Assembly: GCF_000018285.1 (NCBI RefSeq)
Contig: NC_009901.1
Coordinates: 3,719,001-3,783,000, forward strand
Source of the DNA: Shewanella pealeana ATCC 700345
Lineage (GTDB): Bacteria > Pseudomonadota > Gammaproteobacteria > Enterobacterales > Shewanellaceae
DNA: 64,000 nucleotides
Direction of reading: 5' to 3'
Shown one piece after another: positions 56,838 to 64,000 of this stretch (its first letter is position 1; each line of letters begins with the position of its first letter). The notes under the pieces were generated by a model that was not told where the DNA came from, did no database searches, and saw only the letters and a list, made by a program, of their open reading frames with translations. A program made the translations under genes and the position numbers.

Positions 56838-57638
56838 CTATTTTGGTCTTTGGCAAGTATTTTTCACGCTGGATTTATTGGCTTGATATAAAGGCTGCGC
56901 TTTTGCCTGCATTTGCTGCAATTGTGCAATGCGTTGGTCATGTGATGGGTGAGTCGATAGCAACTCTGGCCCCTGTTCACCACCGACCTTTGACATATTT
57001 TTCCAAAGCTCAACGCTCGCGGCTGGATCAAAGCCAGCTTTTGCCATCAGCTCAACGCCTATCACATCGGCCTCTGACTCTTGGCTGCGGCCATAAGGTA
57101 AGATGTAGCCCACCTGCACACCTAAACCGAGTGCAGCCATATAAAGTTCTTTATCGGCAATGCCACCTGCGCCTAAGGCTAGGTCAGCAAGCTGCATGCC
57201 TGCGCCAGTCATCTGTGCACGCGACACCTGCTCATTGCTGTGGTTGGCGAGTACATGCGCCACTTCATGACCGATAACGGTGGCTAGTTGGTCGGAATTA
57301 ACGGCCACATTCAGCAATCCAGTGTATACACCTATGTGCCCTCCAGGCAGTGCAAAGGCGTTTACTTGCTCAGAGTCAAACACCACCACTTCCCAAGGTA
57401 AGCTTTGATCCGGCAAGGCTTGAGTAATCCTATTGGCAACACAGCTAACATATGCGTTAAGCGCCCTATCTTGGCTAGCTTTCTCTTGCTGCTTTATTTG
57501 TGCAAAAGAGGTATCACCGAGCTGTGTCATCTCTTGCTGCGAAAACAGCAAGGTTTGCCCGCGGCCAGTAGGCGATTGCGTGGTTGCGCAGCCCGTTAAA
57601 AACAACGCGGCGCTCAGCAGTAATAGTATTCCTTTCAT
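56838..57638 (-). CDS. M48-family metalloprotease lipoprotein
   Basis: A 266-residue zinc protease with a lipoprotein signal (lipobox LTGC, Cys17). The zinc site is His124-Glu125-x-x-His128 (GHEVAHVLANHS), with the third ligand Glu in QESEADVIGVELM. The layout and length resemble E. coli LoiP/YggG, an outer-membrane-anchored stress protease. VNAFALPGGHIGVYTGLL is the conserved M48 strand. It lies between dnaJ and fklB, separated from dnaJ by a terminator. Target proteins are unknown. Confidence 0.85.
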   Translation of the reverse strand: MKGILLLLSAALFLTGCATTQSPTGRGQTLLFSQQEMTQLGDTSFAQIKQQEKASQDRALNAYVSCVANRITQALPDQSLPWEVVVFDSEQVNAFALPGGHIGVYTGLLNVAVNSDQLATVIGHEVAHVLANHSNEQVSRAQMTGAGMQLADLALGAGGIADKELYMAALGLGVQVGYILPYGRSQESEADVIGVELMAKAGFDPAASVELWKNMSKVGGEQGPELLSTHPSHDQRIAQLQQMQAKAQPLYQANKSSVKNTCQRPK

Positions 57639-57703
57639 ATATTGCTAACCTCTATTTCCTTTTTACTAGTCTTTTTACTCTCTACTTGCTTGTCTAGTTT
57701 CAG

Positions 57704-57733
57704 ATAATAAAAAGCCCCGCGATTGCGAGGCTT
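57704..57733 (-). terminator. Intrinsic terminator of dnaJ
   Basis: Two stem blocks, AAGCC (57712-57716)/GGCTT (57729-57733) and CGC/GCG, with one C-A mismatch between them; T run on the minus strand. It is 28 bp past the dnaJ stop. Confidence 0.8.
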
Positions 57734-57760
57734 AAAAGTATATAACGATTTGAGCCGTTA

Positions 57761-58891
57761 TTAGCTATTCAGATCTTGAAAAAACTTCTTCACGCCATCG
57801 AAGAAACCTTCAGCCTTAGGGCTGTGCTTCTTTGACTGACCGGTTAAGGTGTCTTCAAATTCACGAAGTAACTCTTTTTGACGTTCGTTAAGGTTGACAG
57901 GCGTTTCCATCACAACCTTACATAACAAGTCACCTACAGCATGGCTGCGAACAGACTTAACGCCTTTACCTCGCATACGGAACATACGGCCGGTTTGCGT
58001 TTCTGCAGGGATCTTAAGATTAACTTTGCCATCGAGTGTTGGCACTTCAATCTCGCCGCCTAGGGCAGCCTTGCTGAATGAGATAGGCACTTCACAGTAA
58101 AGGTTATTACCATCACGCTGGAAGATTGCATGCTCGCGTACGCTAACTTGTACGTATAAGTCACCTGGAGGTGCGCCGTACTCGCCCGCTTCACCTTCGC
58201 CAGAAAGACGAATGCGATCGCCAGTATCAACACCCGCAGGGATCTTAACTGAAAGCGTCTTACTCTTCTCTACGCGGCCTTCACCATGACACTTGTTACA
58301 AGGATCTTTAATGATCTTGCCACGGCCATGACAGGTAGGACACGCCTGCTGTACAGCAAAGAAACCTTGACGCATCTGTACTTGACCTTGGCCATGACAG
58401 GTACCACAAGTGGTTGGAGATGAACCTTTCTTCGCACCGCTACCGTCACAAGAGTCACAGGCTGCTAGCGTTGGAATACGTAGCTCTTTAGTTAAACCAC
58501 GAACCGCTTCTTCAAGAGACAATTCAAGGTTGTAACGTAAGTCACTACCACGGGCTGCTTGGCGTTGACCACCGCGGCGTCCGCCACCAAAGATATCACC
58601 AAAAACATCACCGAAAACGTCGCCGAAATCAGCGCTGCCACCGTAGCCGCCACCGCCGCGATTAGGATCGACGCCAGCGTGACCAAACTGATCATAAGCC
58701 GCTTTCTTATCGCTATCGGTTAGGATTTCGTAAGCTTCTTTAACTTCTTTAAAGTTAGCTTCAGCTTCCTTGTCACCCGGATTACGGTCTGGGTGAAATT
58801 TCATTGCTAAACGCTTATAAGCTTTCTTAATTTCGCGTTCGCTAGTGTCTCGTCCGACACCTAATACTTCGTAATAATCGCGCTTTGACAT
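57761..58891 (-). CDS. dnaJ: Chaperone protein DnaJ
   Basis: A 376-residue co-chaperone that stimulates DnaK. J domain with HPD in [10 protein letters not shown], a Gly/Phe-rich region at ~75-110, four zinc-binding CxxCxGxG repeats ([32 protein letters not shown]), and the C-terminal substrate-binding domains. All key residues are intact. It follows dnaK across 89 bp with a hairpin in between. Confidence 0.97.
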   Translation of the reverse strand: MSKRDYYEVLGVGRDTSEREIKKAYKRLAMKFHPDRNPGDKEAEANFKEVKEAYEILTDSDKKAAYDQFGHAGVDPNRGGGGYGGSADFGDVFGDVFGDIFGGGRRGGQRQAARGSDLRYNLELSLEEAVRGLTKELRIPTLAACDSCDGSGAKKGSSPTTCGTCHGQGQVQMRQGFFAVQQACPTCHGRGKIIKDPCNKCHGEGRVEKSKTLSVKIPAGVDTGDRIRLSGEGEAGEYGAPPGDLYVQVSVREHAIFQRDGNNLYCEVPISFSKAALGGEIEVPTLDGKVNLKIPAETQTGRMFRMRGKGVKSVRSHAVGDLLCKVVMETPVNLNERQKELLREFEDTLTGQSKKHSPKAEGFFDGVKKFFQDLNS

Positions 58892-58924
58892 AGTGTTTAA
58901 TTTCTTTAGCTAAAGTTGCACAAA

Positions 58925-58953
58925 CGGGCGTTAGAGTTTCCTCGTAACGCCCG
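58925..58953 (-). other. Hairpin between dnaK and dnaJ
   Basis: CGGGCGTTA (58925-58933) pairs perfectly with TAACGCCCG (58945-58953); 11-base loop. The T run is poor (TTTG), so it looks like a partial attenuator or RNA-stabilising hairpin that would make DnaK more abundant than DnaJ. Confidence 0.6.
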
Positions 58954-58980
58954 CTACAATAATTTAGGAGTTACCCGTCA

Positions 58981-60897
58981 TTATTTTTTGTCGTCTTTAA
59001 CTTCTTCAAACTCAGCGTCAACTACGTCATCATCTTGCTTAGCAGCTTTTGCTTCGCCTTCAGGTTGACCTTGCTGTGCTTGCGCTTTAGCTTGAGCGAT
59101 TTCCATTAACTTAGCAGACGCTTCCATCAACTCTTGAGTAGACTTTTCAATCGCTTCTTTGTCATTGCCTTTAACAGCAGTTTCAACGTTAGCCATTGCA
59201 GCTTCAATCTTCTCTTTCTCGTCTGCTGGTAGTGCTTCACCCGCTTCTTCGATCTGCTTCTTAGTTCCGTGAACCATGCCATCAGCTTGGTTACGAGCTT
59301 GAACTAGCTCTTCGAACTTAGCATCTTCGTCAGCGTGTGCTTCAGCGTCACGAACCATAGCTTCAACTTCTTCATCACTTAGACCTGAAGAGGCTTTAAT
59401 AGTGATGTTTTGTGCTTTACCCGTCTTCTTGTCTGTAGCAGATACATGCAAGATACCGTCAGCATCGATGTCGAAAGCAACTTCAATTTGTGGCATGCCA
59501 CGAGGAGCAGCTTCAATACCTTCTAGGTTAAATTGACCTAGAGACTTGTTACCGCTTGATTGCTTACGCTCACCTTGAAGTACGTGAATTGTCACAGCAC
59601 TTTGGTTGTCGTCAGCTGTCGAGAAAGTTTGTGAAGCTTTAGTCGGGATAGTGGTGTTCTTCTCGATAAGCTTAGTCATTACGCTACCCATAGTCTCAAT
59701 ACCTAGAGATAGTGGAGTAACGTCTAGTAGCAATACGTCTTTAACGTCGCCAGATAGAACACCCGCTTGAACTGCAGCACCGATTGCAACCGCTTCATCA
59801 GGGTTAACGTCTTGGCGTAGTTCTTTGCCGAAGAAAGCTGAAACTTCTTCACGTACTTTAGGCATACGAGTCTGACCACCAACCAGGATAACCTCGTTGA
59901 TATCTGAAACAGATAGGTCAGCATCGGCTAGAGCAACTTTTAGAGGCTCTAAAGAACGCTTGATTAAGTCTTCAACTAGTGACTCAAGTTTTGCACGAGT
60001 GATTTTAACCACTAAGTGCTTAGGACCTGTTGCATCAGCAGTGATGTATGGCAGGTTAACTTCAGTTTGTGTTGTGCTTGATAGTTCGATCTTAGCTTTT
60101 TCTGCTGCTTCTTTTAGACGCTGCATAGCTAATGGATCGTTACGTAGGTCAAGACCTTGCTCTTTCTTGAATTCGTCAGCAAGATACTTAATCATACGGT
60201 TATCAAAGTCTTCACCACCTAAGTGAGTGTCACCGTTAGTAGCAAGTACTTCGAACGTTTGCTCGCCATCAACGCTGTCGATTTCGATGATAGAGATATC
60301 GAATGTACCACCACCTAAGTCGTATACTGCAACGATGTTGTCGCCTTGCTTCTTATCGATACCGTAAGCTAGTGCAGCTGCTGTTGGCTCGTTGATAATA
60401 CGCTTAACTTCAAGACCTGCGATGCGACCCGCATCTTTAGTCGCTTGACGCTGTGAATCGTTAAAGTAAGCAGGAACGGTAATAACCGCTTCAGTCACTT
60501 CTTCACCTAAGAAATCTTCAGCAGTCTTCTTCATCTTCTTCAAGATTTCAGCTGAGATTTGTGGTGGAGCCATTTTTCTGCCTTGAGCTTCAACCCAAGC
60601 ATCGCCATTGTCAGCGCTGATGATTTTGAATGGCATGATATCAACGTCACGTTGAACTTCGTCATCTTTAAAACGACGACCAATAAGACGCTTAATAGCA
60701 AATACTGTGTTAGTTGGGTTTGTTACAGCCTGACGCTTTGCAGACTGACCAACTAAAGTTTCATCTGCAGTGTATGCGATGATTGAGGGTGTAGTACGAT
60801 CGCCTTCAGCATTCTCCAATACGCGCGCTTTGTCGCCATCTAATACTGCAACACAAGAGTTAGTTGTGCCTAAATCGATACCAATAATTCTACCCAT
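58981..60897 (-). CDS. dnaK: Chaperone protein DnaK
   Basis: A 638-residue Hsp70, the same length as E. coli DnaK. ATPase domain with [30 protein letters not shown] and [12 protein letters not shown]; substrate domain with [13 protein letters not shown]; helical lid; and an acidic C-terminal EEVKDDKK end. It is preceded by a near-perfect sigma-32 promoter and followed by dnaJ. grpE is not in the window. Confidence 0.98.
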   Translation of the reverse strand: MGRIIGIDLGTTNSCVAVLDGDKARVLENAEGDRTTPSIIAYTADETLVGQSAKRQAVTNPTNTVFAIKRLIGRRFKDDEVQRDVDIMPFKIISADNGDAWVEAQGRKMAPPQISAEILKKMKKTAEDFLGEEVTEAVITVPAYFNDSQRQATKDAGRIAGLEVKRIINEPTAAALAYGIDKKQGDNIVAVYDLGGGTFDISIIEIDSVDGEQTFEVLATNGDTHLGGEDFDNRMIKYLADEFKKEQGLDLRNDPLAMQRLKEAAEKAKIELSSTTQTEVNLPYITADATGPKHLVVKITRAKLESLVEDLIKRSLEPLKVALADADLSVSDINEVILVGGQTRMPKVREEVSAFFGKELRQDVNPDEAVAIGAAVQAGVLSGDVKDVLLLDVTPLSLGIETMGSVMTKLIEKNTTIPTKASQTFSTADDNQSAVTIHVLQGERKQSSGNKSLGQFNLEGIEAAPRGMPQIEVAFDIDADGILHVSATDKKTGKAQNITIKASSGLSDEEVEAMVRDAEAHADEDAKFEELVQARNQADGMVHGTKKQIEEAGEALPADEKEKIEAAMANVETAVKGNDKEAIEKSTQELMEASAKLMEIAQAKAQAQQGQPEGEAKAAKQDDDVVDAEFEEVKDDKK

Positions 60898-61203
60898 GGA
60901 GTCCTCCGAAAAACTTTAAATACTAAATTTGTTATCTGGTTATTGAAATGGGGACAGACCGAATAGTTTTCAAGTCTTTTTTTTCATCCCAAATCGTCTC
61001 TTAACCCCTATATTGGGACGTTTAGAATGAATACAAGGGAGAATTTAAAAATTATCTTAAGAATGCATTAATTTGATCTGTGACTCGTTAGTAAAAAGGG
61101 TGAAAACGTATAATGAATACAATCCAAGAGGTAGCGTATTAACTTGATCCATCTCGGGTCAATGTGCGCTTAGTTGTCATCTCATGTTGTAGAGTAGTAA
61201 ACA
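60898..61203. other. Divergent spacer between dnaK and the EamA gene
   Basis: About 306 bp with the sigma-32 promoter and a 60-base leader on the dnaK side, and an AT-rich stretch on the EamA side in which I could not fix a promoter. Confidence 0.45.
60946..60974 (-). promoter_or_regulatory. Sigma-32 heat-shock promoter of dnaK
   Basis: On the minus strand: CTTGAAAA (60974-60967), a 13-bp spacer, CCCCATTT (60953-60946). This is an almost exact match to the sigma-32 consensus (CTTGAAA, 13-15 bp, CCCCATnT), about 50 bp upstream of the dnaK ATG. Confidence 0.9.
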
Positions 61204-62118
61204 TTGAAATCATCCCATCAAGCATATCTGTTTGGTATCGGTGCCATTTTCCTATGGTCCACCGTTGCAACTGCATTTAAGTTAGCGTTGGCGCACTATA
61301 CGCCGCTGCAATTAGTGTTTGTCGCTGTCATAACATCTATCTTTGCTCTAGGTGCGATATTAATCGCCCAAAGAAAGTTGCCGCTGATTAAACAGCAGTT
61401 TCTCGAAAGACCTTGGTTCTACCTGCAGACAGGATTGTTAAATCCGTTTCTATACTATTTAGTTTTATTTAAAGCGTACGATCTACTGCCGGCTCAACAA
61501 GCTCTGTCTCTTAATTACACTTGGGCGATTTTATTGCCGCTGCTGTCGGTGCCTCTGCTTGGTCAAGCACTGCGTAAGAGCGATATCACCGCTGCATTAG
61601 TTGCGTATTGCGGCGTATTCTTTATTGCTACCAAAGGTAATATTACCGGCGTGCAATTTGAAAGCATGACTGGTGTTGCGCTGGCCTTAACCAGCACTGT
61701 GCTCTGGTCTCTCTACTGGATCGTTAATACCAAAGATAAGGGCGATCCCGTTGTTAGCCTACTGCTTAGCTTTTTAGTGGGGTTGCCTTTTATTGTCGTC
61801 GCACTACTTATGACTCAGTCTCTACCGGCTTGGGATCTGAAGGCATTGTTCGCTGGTGTTTACGTCGGATTATTTGAAATGGGCGTGACCTTTGTGCTTT
61901 GGCTTGTTGCCTTAAAGAAGGCTGAGCGCACAGCCAGTATCAGCACGCTGGTATTTATTACCCCTGTGATGTCGATAGGCTTTATTGCTTGGATTTTACA
62001 AGAGAGCATCGAAAAATCGACCTATATAGGACTCGGGTTAATTATATTTGCACTAGTACTGCAGCAAATATTGCCTAAAGTTGGTCAATGGCGCACAAGA
62101 AAACGCATATCAGCTTAA
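61204..62118 (+). CDS. EamA/DMT-family membrane transporter
   Basis: A 304-residue protein with ten hydrophobic helices in two five-helix EamA halves, typical of the drug/metabolite transporter superfamily. The helix-1 motif is GAIFLWSTVATAFKLAL, and GVFFIATKGN ends the first half. Substrate is unknown; members export amino acids and other metabolites. It starts at TTG (61204) with only a weak ribosome site; no suitable ATG precedes it. An IS element is inserted 18 bp past its stop, separating it from its terminator at 63444. Confidence 0.82.
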   Translation: MKSSHQAYLFGIGAIFLWSTVATAFKLALAHYTPLQLVFVAVITSIFALGAILIAQRKLPLIKQQFLERPWFYLQTGLLNPFLYYLVLFKAYDLLPAQQALSLNYTWAILLPLLSVPLLGQALRKSDITAALVAYCGVFFIATKGNITGVQFESMTGVALALTSTVLWSLYWIVNTKDKGDPVVSLLLSFLVGLPFIVVALLMTQSLPAWDLKALFAGVYVGLFEMGVTFVLWLVALKKAERTASISTLVFITPVMSIGFIAWILQESIEKSTYIGLGLIIFALVLQQILPKVGQWRTRKRISA

Positions 62119-62133
62119 ATACCAAAAACTGCG

Positions 62134-62136
62134 AAG
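62134..62136. repeat. Target-site duplication AAG, left
   Basis: AAG immediately left of the element is repeated at 63439-63441 immediately right of it, the 3-bp duplication expected of IS3-family insertion. Confidence 0.8.
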
Positions 62137-62168
62137 TGTCTAGTCCTAAAATAGGTTGACGGTTTTTA

Positions 62169-62906
62169 TTAAGCCAGTTGGAACTCCCGACTGGCTTTTT
62201 TATGTACTTCATTAGGGGTTTTCATCCCTAAACTAAGATGCGGCCTTAAATGGTTATAAGTCTCTATCGACTCTTTGATTAACATATCGAGCTCCTTCAT
62301 CGTACGGCAGCGATAAAGCAAAAACTCGTGCTTCAAAATCCCATTAACCCGCTCTGCAAGTGCATTTTGGTAGCAGTCATATCCATCTGTCATGGACGGA
62401 GTAATACCATTTGCCGCTAACGTCTCCTGGTACTCAGCTGAGCAGTACTGCATCCCTCTATCTGAGTGGTGAATGGCATCGCCTGTTGTCTGACGATTCT
62501 TTATCGTCATATTCAATGCTTTGACCACGTCACAAGCTTTCATTTCATGGCTTAACTCATATCCCATTATCTTTCTTGAGTACGCATCTGTTACCAGAGA
62601 CAAATAGTGCGTCCCCTCATCTGATTTCACGTAGGTGATATCGCTAACGAGCACCTCTTCAACACGCTTGACCGCTCTGTCTTTTAGTAAGTTGGGATAC
62701 TTTCTTAGCCAGTGATGGCTATTGGTCGTTTTAGTGTAATTTTTTCTGGGTTTTACCAGCATATTTTGTTGCTTCAAATACTGAAATAACCCATCTCTAC
62801 CGAGCTTTATCCCTTGTTCTATCAGTTGTGGCTTGATGAGCTGGTAGAGCTTGCGCGTCCCCACTCTAGGCATAAACTGGCGCCAATACATGACCATCTT
62901 CATCAC
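62169..62906 (-). CDS. IS3-family transposase OrfB (DDE integrase domain)
   Basis: 245 residues from the first ATG, but the frame is open back to the frameshift site near 63047, so the real product is probably an OrfA-OrfB fusion reaching to 62169. The rve-type catalytic core shows the first Asp in VLVSDITYVKSDEG, the second in IHHSDRGMQYCS and the Glu in YQNALAERVNGILKHEF, completing the DDE triad. An HTH_21-like region is seen at MPRVGTRKLYQLIKPQL. It ends with the usual YNHLRPHLSLGMKTPNEV motif. Intact. Confidence 0.92.
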   Translation of the reverse strand: MMKMVMYWRQFMPRVGTRKLYQLIKPQLIEQGIKLGRDGLFQYLKQQNMLVKPRKNYTKTTNSHHWLRKYPNLLKDRAVKRVEEVLVSDITYVKSDEGTHYLSLVTDAYSRKIMGYELSHEMKACDVVKALNMTIKNRQTTGDAIHHSDRGMQYCSAEYQETLAANGITPSMTDGYDCYQNALAERVNGILKHEFLLYRCRTMKELDMLIKESIETYNHLRPHLSLGMKTPNEVHKKASREFQLA

Positions 62907-63013
62907 AGGTTTAAGCGTTTCAGCTTTTGCCGTTCTGCGTTGTTTCCATTGATAAATTGCTTGTCTAGATAAGTTGAACTGCCGACTCGCTGTGGCTAAC
63001 TTTATGGTGCCTT

Positions 63014-63397
63014 TTACTTTGGCGAACCAGAGCGTTCGGCTAAGTACTTTTTTTCTAAATCGATGCCGTATTCGTTTTTAAGCAACTCGACCATATCGCC
63101 ATAAATCATGTTTTTCATTTCTAGATTAGAGACTTGCTTCTCCAATCGCTTAATTTTCTGGGCTGGCGTTTCTTTAGATTTAGACATAGGAGAGTGCTCA
63201 ATAGGCTGGGACCAGTCTAATCTACCATGCTTTCGTAACCATGTAAGGACGGTACTTCTTCCTTGGATACCATAGTGGTCTTGAGCTTGCTTATAGGTCA
63301 GCTCGCCTTTTTCTACTTGGCTGACGACGGCTAATTTAAAGCCTAATGTGTAATCACGCTGAGTACGTTTATTGCTGATAGAACCTGAAGGTTTCAT
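63014..63397 (-). CDS. IS3-family transposase OrfA
   Basis: A 127-residue protein with an N-terminal helix-turn-helix (RDYTLGFKLAVVSQVEKGELTYKQAQDHYGI and GRSTVLTWLRKHG) for end binding and a C-terminal leucine-zipper-like coiled coil (IKRLEKQVSNLEMKNMIYGDMVELL). Near its end, GAA AAA AAG provides the slippery heptamer for -1 frameshifting into orfB. It ends at TAA after SGSPK if no slip occurs. Confidence 0.9.
   Translation of the reverse strand: MKPSGSISNKRTQRDYTLGFKLAVVSQVEKGELTYKQAQDHYGIQGRSTVLTWLRKHGRLDWSQPIEHSPMSKSKETPAQKIKRLEKQVSNLEMKNMIYGDMVELLKNEYGIDLEKKYLAERSGSPK
63016..63053 (-). promoter_or_regulatory. Programmed -1 frameshift signal
   Basis: The slippery heptamer A AAA AAG (63053-63047) is in the OrfA frame. 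Directly after it, TACTT (63046-63042) can pair with AAGTA, and CGAAC with GTTCG, forming a stem-loop with two mismatches just downstream. The -1 frame is then open through all of orfB. Confidence 0.8.
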
Positions 63398-63438
63398 AGA
63401 TAAGTCTCCAATGTGTCAACTTATCTCAGGACGGGACA

Positions 63439-63441
63439 AAG
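63439..63441. repeat. Target-site duplication AAG, right
   Basis: The right copy of the 3-bp duplication flanking the IS3-family element. Confidence 0.8.
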
Positions 63442-63443
63442 TT

Positions 63444-63486
63444 AAGACTAAAAAAGCCGAACCCTGTGTTCGGCTTTTTTAGTCTT
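63444..63486. terminator. Bidirectional terminator, originally behind the EamA gene
   Basis: A long perfect inverted repeat: AAGACTAAAAAAGCCGAA (63444-63461) with TTCGGCTTTTTTAGTCTT (63469-63486), seven-base loop, six T inside the right arm. The IS target site ends three bases before it. Without the IS it would lie about 25 bp past the EamA stop. Confidence 0.9.
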
Positions 63487-63574
63487 ATGAAAAAATATTC
63501 GGCTAAACTTTAATTGTAAATCCAATGAAGCACAGGTATAAACTAACAATTGCGTAACAAAACGGATATTAGTT

Positions 63575-63883
63575 ATGTATTACAAATATATGGATGCACT
63601 TAAATTTTTTAGACAACCCAAAGTAACAGGGTTTATCAGGCTAAGCTCAATGCTAATAGCCGTCGCTATGCTATTAAATGAATTGCAGCAGGGGCGATCT
63701 TATTCTTGGTACTTTGCTTTTCTTTACTGCTTCTTTTTAATCCCCTCACTCTACTTTACTCGAGAGAATCGATACCGGCACTTCTTTCATATGCGAGACG
63801 TGCTCAAACCCTTTAGGATCTATACCGTTCTGATGACCATCACCTACTTGGTGTTATACATTCACCAGATCATCACATACTGA
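63575..63883 (+). CDS. Small hypothetical membrane protein
   Basis: A 102-residue protein with three probable membrane helices: ~21-36 (GFIRLSSMLIAVAMLL), ~44-60 (WYFAFLYCFFLIPSLYF) and ~82-99 (YTVLMTITYLVLYIHQI). It is rich in Tyr and Phe with basic loops (RENRYRHFFHMRD). The ATG has a modest CGGA ribosome site; a second ATG at codon 6 is possible. I recognise no family. It is followed by a terminator at the window edge, which supports a real transcription unit. Confidence 0.55.
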   Translation: MYYKYMDALKFFRQPKVTGFIRLSSMLIAVAMLLNELQQGRSYSWYFAFLYCFFLIPSLYFTRENRYRHFFHMRDVLKPFRIYTVLMTITYLVLYIHQIITY

Positions 63884-63975
63884 TTGGCTTAACTAGCCTA
63901 ATGTTCACACTGAAAAAGCCTCCCTATTCGGCCAAAGTGAACAATCCCCCTTCTGAAGAAAGGGAGCTGAAAATA

Positions 63976-64000
63976 AAAAAACCGCACAAGGCGGTTTTTT
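63976..64000 (+). terminator. Intrinsic terminator at the window edge
   Basis: AAAAAACCGC (63976-63985) pairs with GCGGTTTTTT (63991-64000), five-base loop. It probably ends the small membrane-protein transcript and may act in both directions. It runs up to the last base of the window. Confidence 0.8.

Larger units (their letters stand above)
62137..63438 (-). mobile_element. IS3-family insertion sequence, complete
   Basis: A 1302-bp element bounded by 24-bp imperfect inverted repeats starting TGTCTAGTCCT (left) and TGTCCCGTCCT (right, on the other strand), 19 of 24 positions identical and both ending GTTGAC. A 3-bp AAG duplication flanks it. It carries orfA and orfB in the -1 relation with a slippery A AAA AAG. 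Both frames are intact, so the element looks recent and possibly active. Its subgroup cannot be fixed without a search. Confidence 0.92.

Overview
The window comes from a gammaproteobacterial chromosome, almost certainly Shewanella. Gene content, gene order and protein sequences all fit that genus: deoCABD next to nupC and a Tsx-like porin, rpsO and pnp separated by a GGDEF-EAL gene, and carAB-dapB-fklB-dnaJ-dnaK. A divergent thiosulfate-type two-component pair beside phsA/psrB/psrC recalls the ThsS/ThsR pair published from S. halifaxensis. That species or a close relative such as S. pealeana is therefore my best guess, made from memory and not from a search.

Layout. 1-5.6 kb: the C-terminal part of a Pilz-domain protein cut by the window edge, a DUF2127 membrane protein, a DedA protein and a YejM-like membrane sulfatase. 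5.8-12.7 kb: an anaerobic sulfur-respiration module. phsA-psrB-psrC encode a Tat-exported molybdopterin catalytic subunit, a four-cluster ferredoxin subunit and a quinol-oxidising membrane anchor. They lie next to the divergent sensor kinase (PhnD-like periplasmic domain) and LuxR-type regulator. The phsA promoter holds two identical 14-bp palindromes flanking a perfect CRP box. 12.7-16.2 kb: an alpha/beta hydrolase, serB and a YtjB-like protein with a histone-like tail. 16.2-23.6 kb: a nucleoside uptake and catabolism cluster (nupC, Tsx-like porin, deoC-deoA-deoB-deoD) with a structured element upstream of deoC. 23.7-27.7 kb: TatD-like DNase, a small repeat protein, prfC, nlpI.

27.7-45.7 kb is the conserved translation, RNA and envelope block, all on the minus strand apart from the GGDEF-EAL gene: rlmE-ftsH, folP, glmM, tpiA-secG, tRNA-Leu(GAG), tRNA-fMet, rimP-nusA-infB-rbfA-truB-rpsO, pnp. 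45.7-60.9 kb: yhbY, secD-secF, a small exported protein, greA, carA-carB, dapB, fklB, an M48 lipoprotein protease, and dnaK-dnaJ behind a textbook sigma-32 promoter. 61-64 kb: an EamA transporter whose terminator has been separated from it by a complete IS3-family element (inverted repeats, 3-bp target duplication, -1 frameshift signal), then a small membrane protein.

Most of the window is core genome. The accessory parts are the sulfur module, the IS element and a few lineage-specific small proteins. There is no CRISPR array, prophage or rRNA. Nearly every transcription unit ends in a recognisable intrinsic terminator, and these are listed individually.
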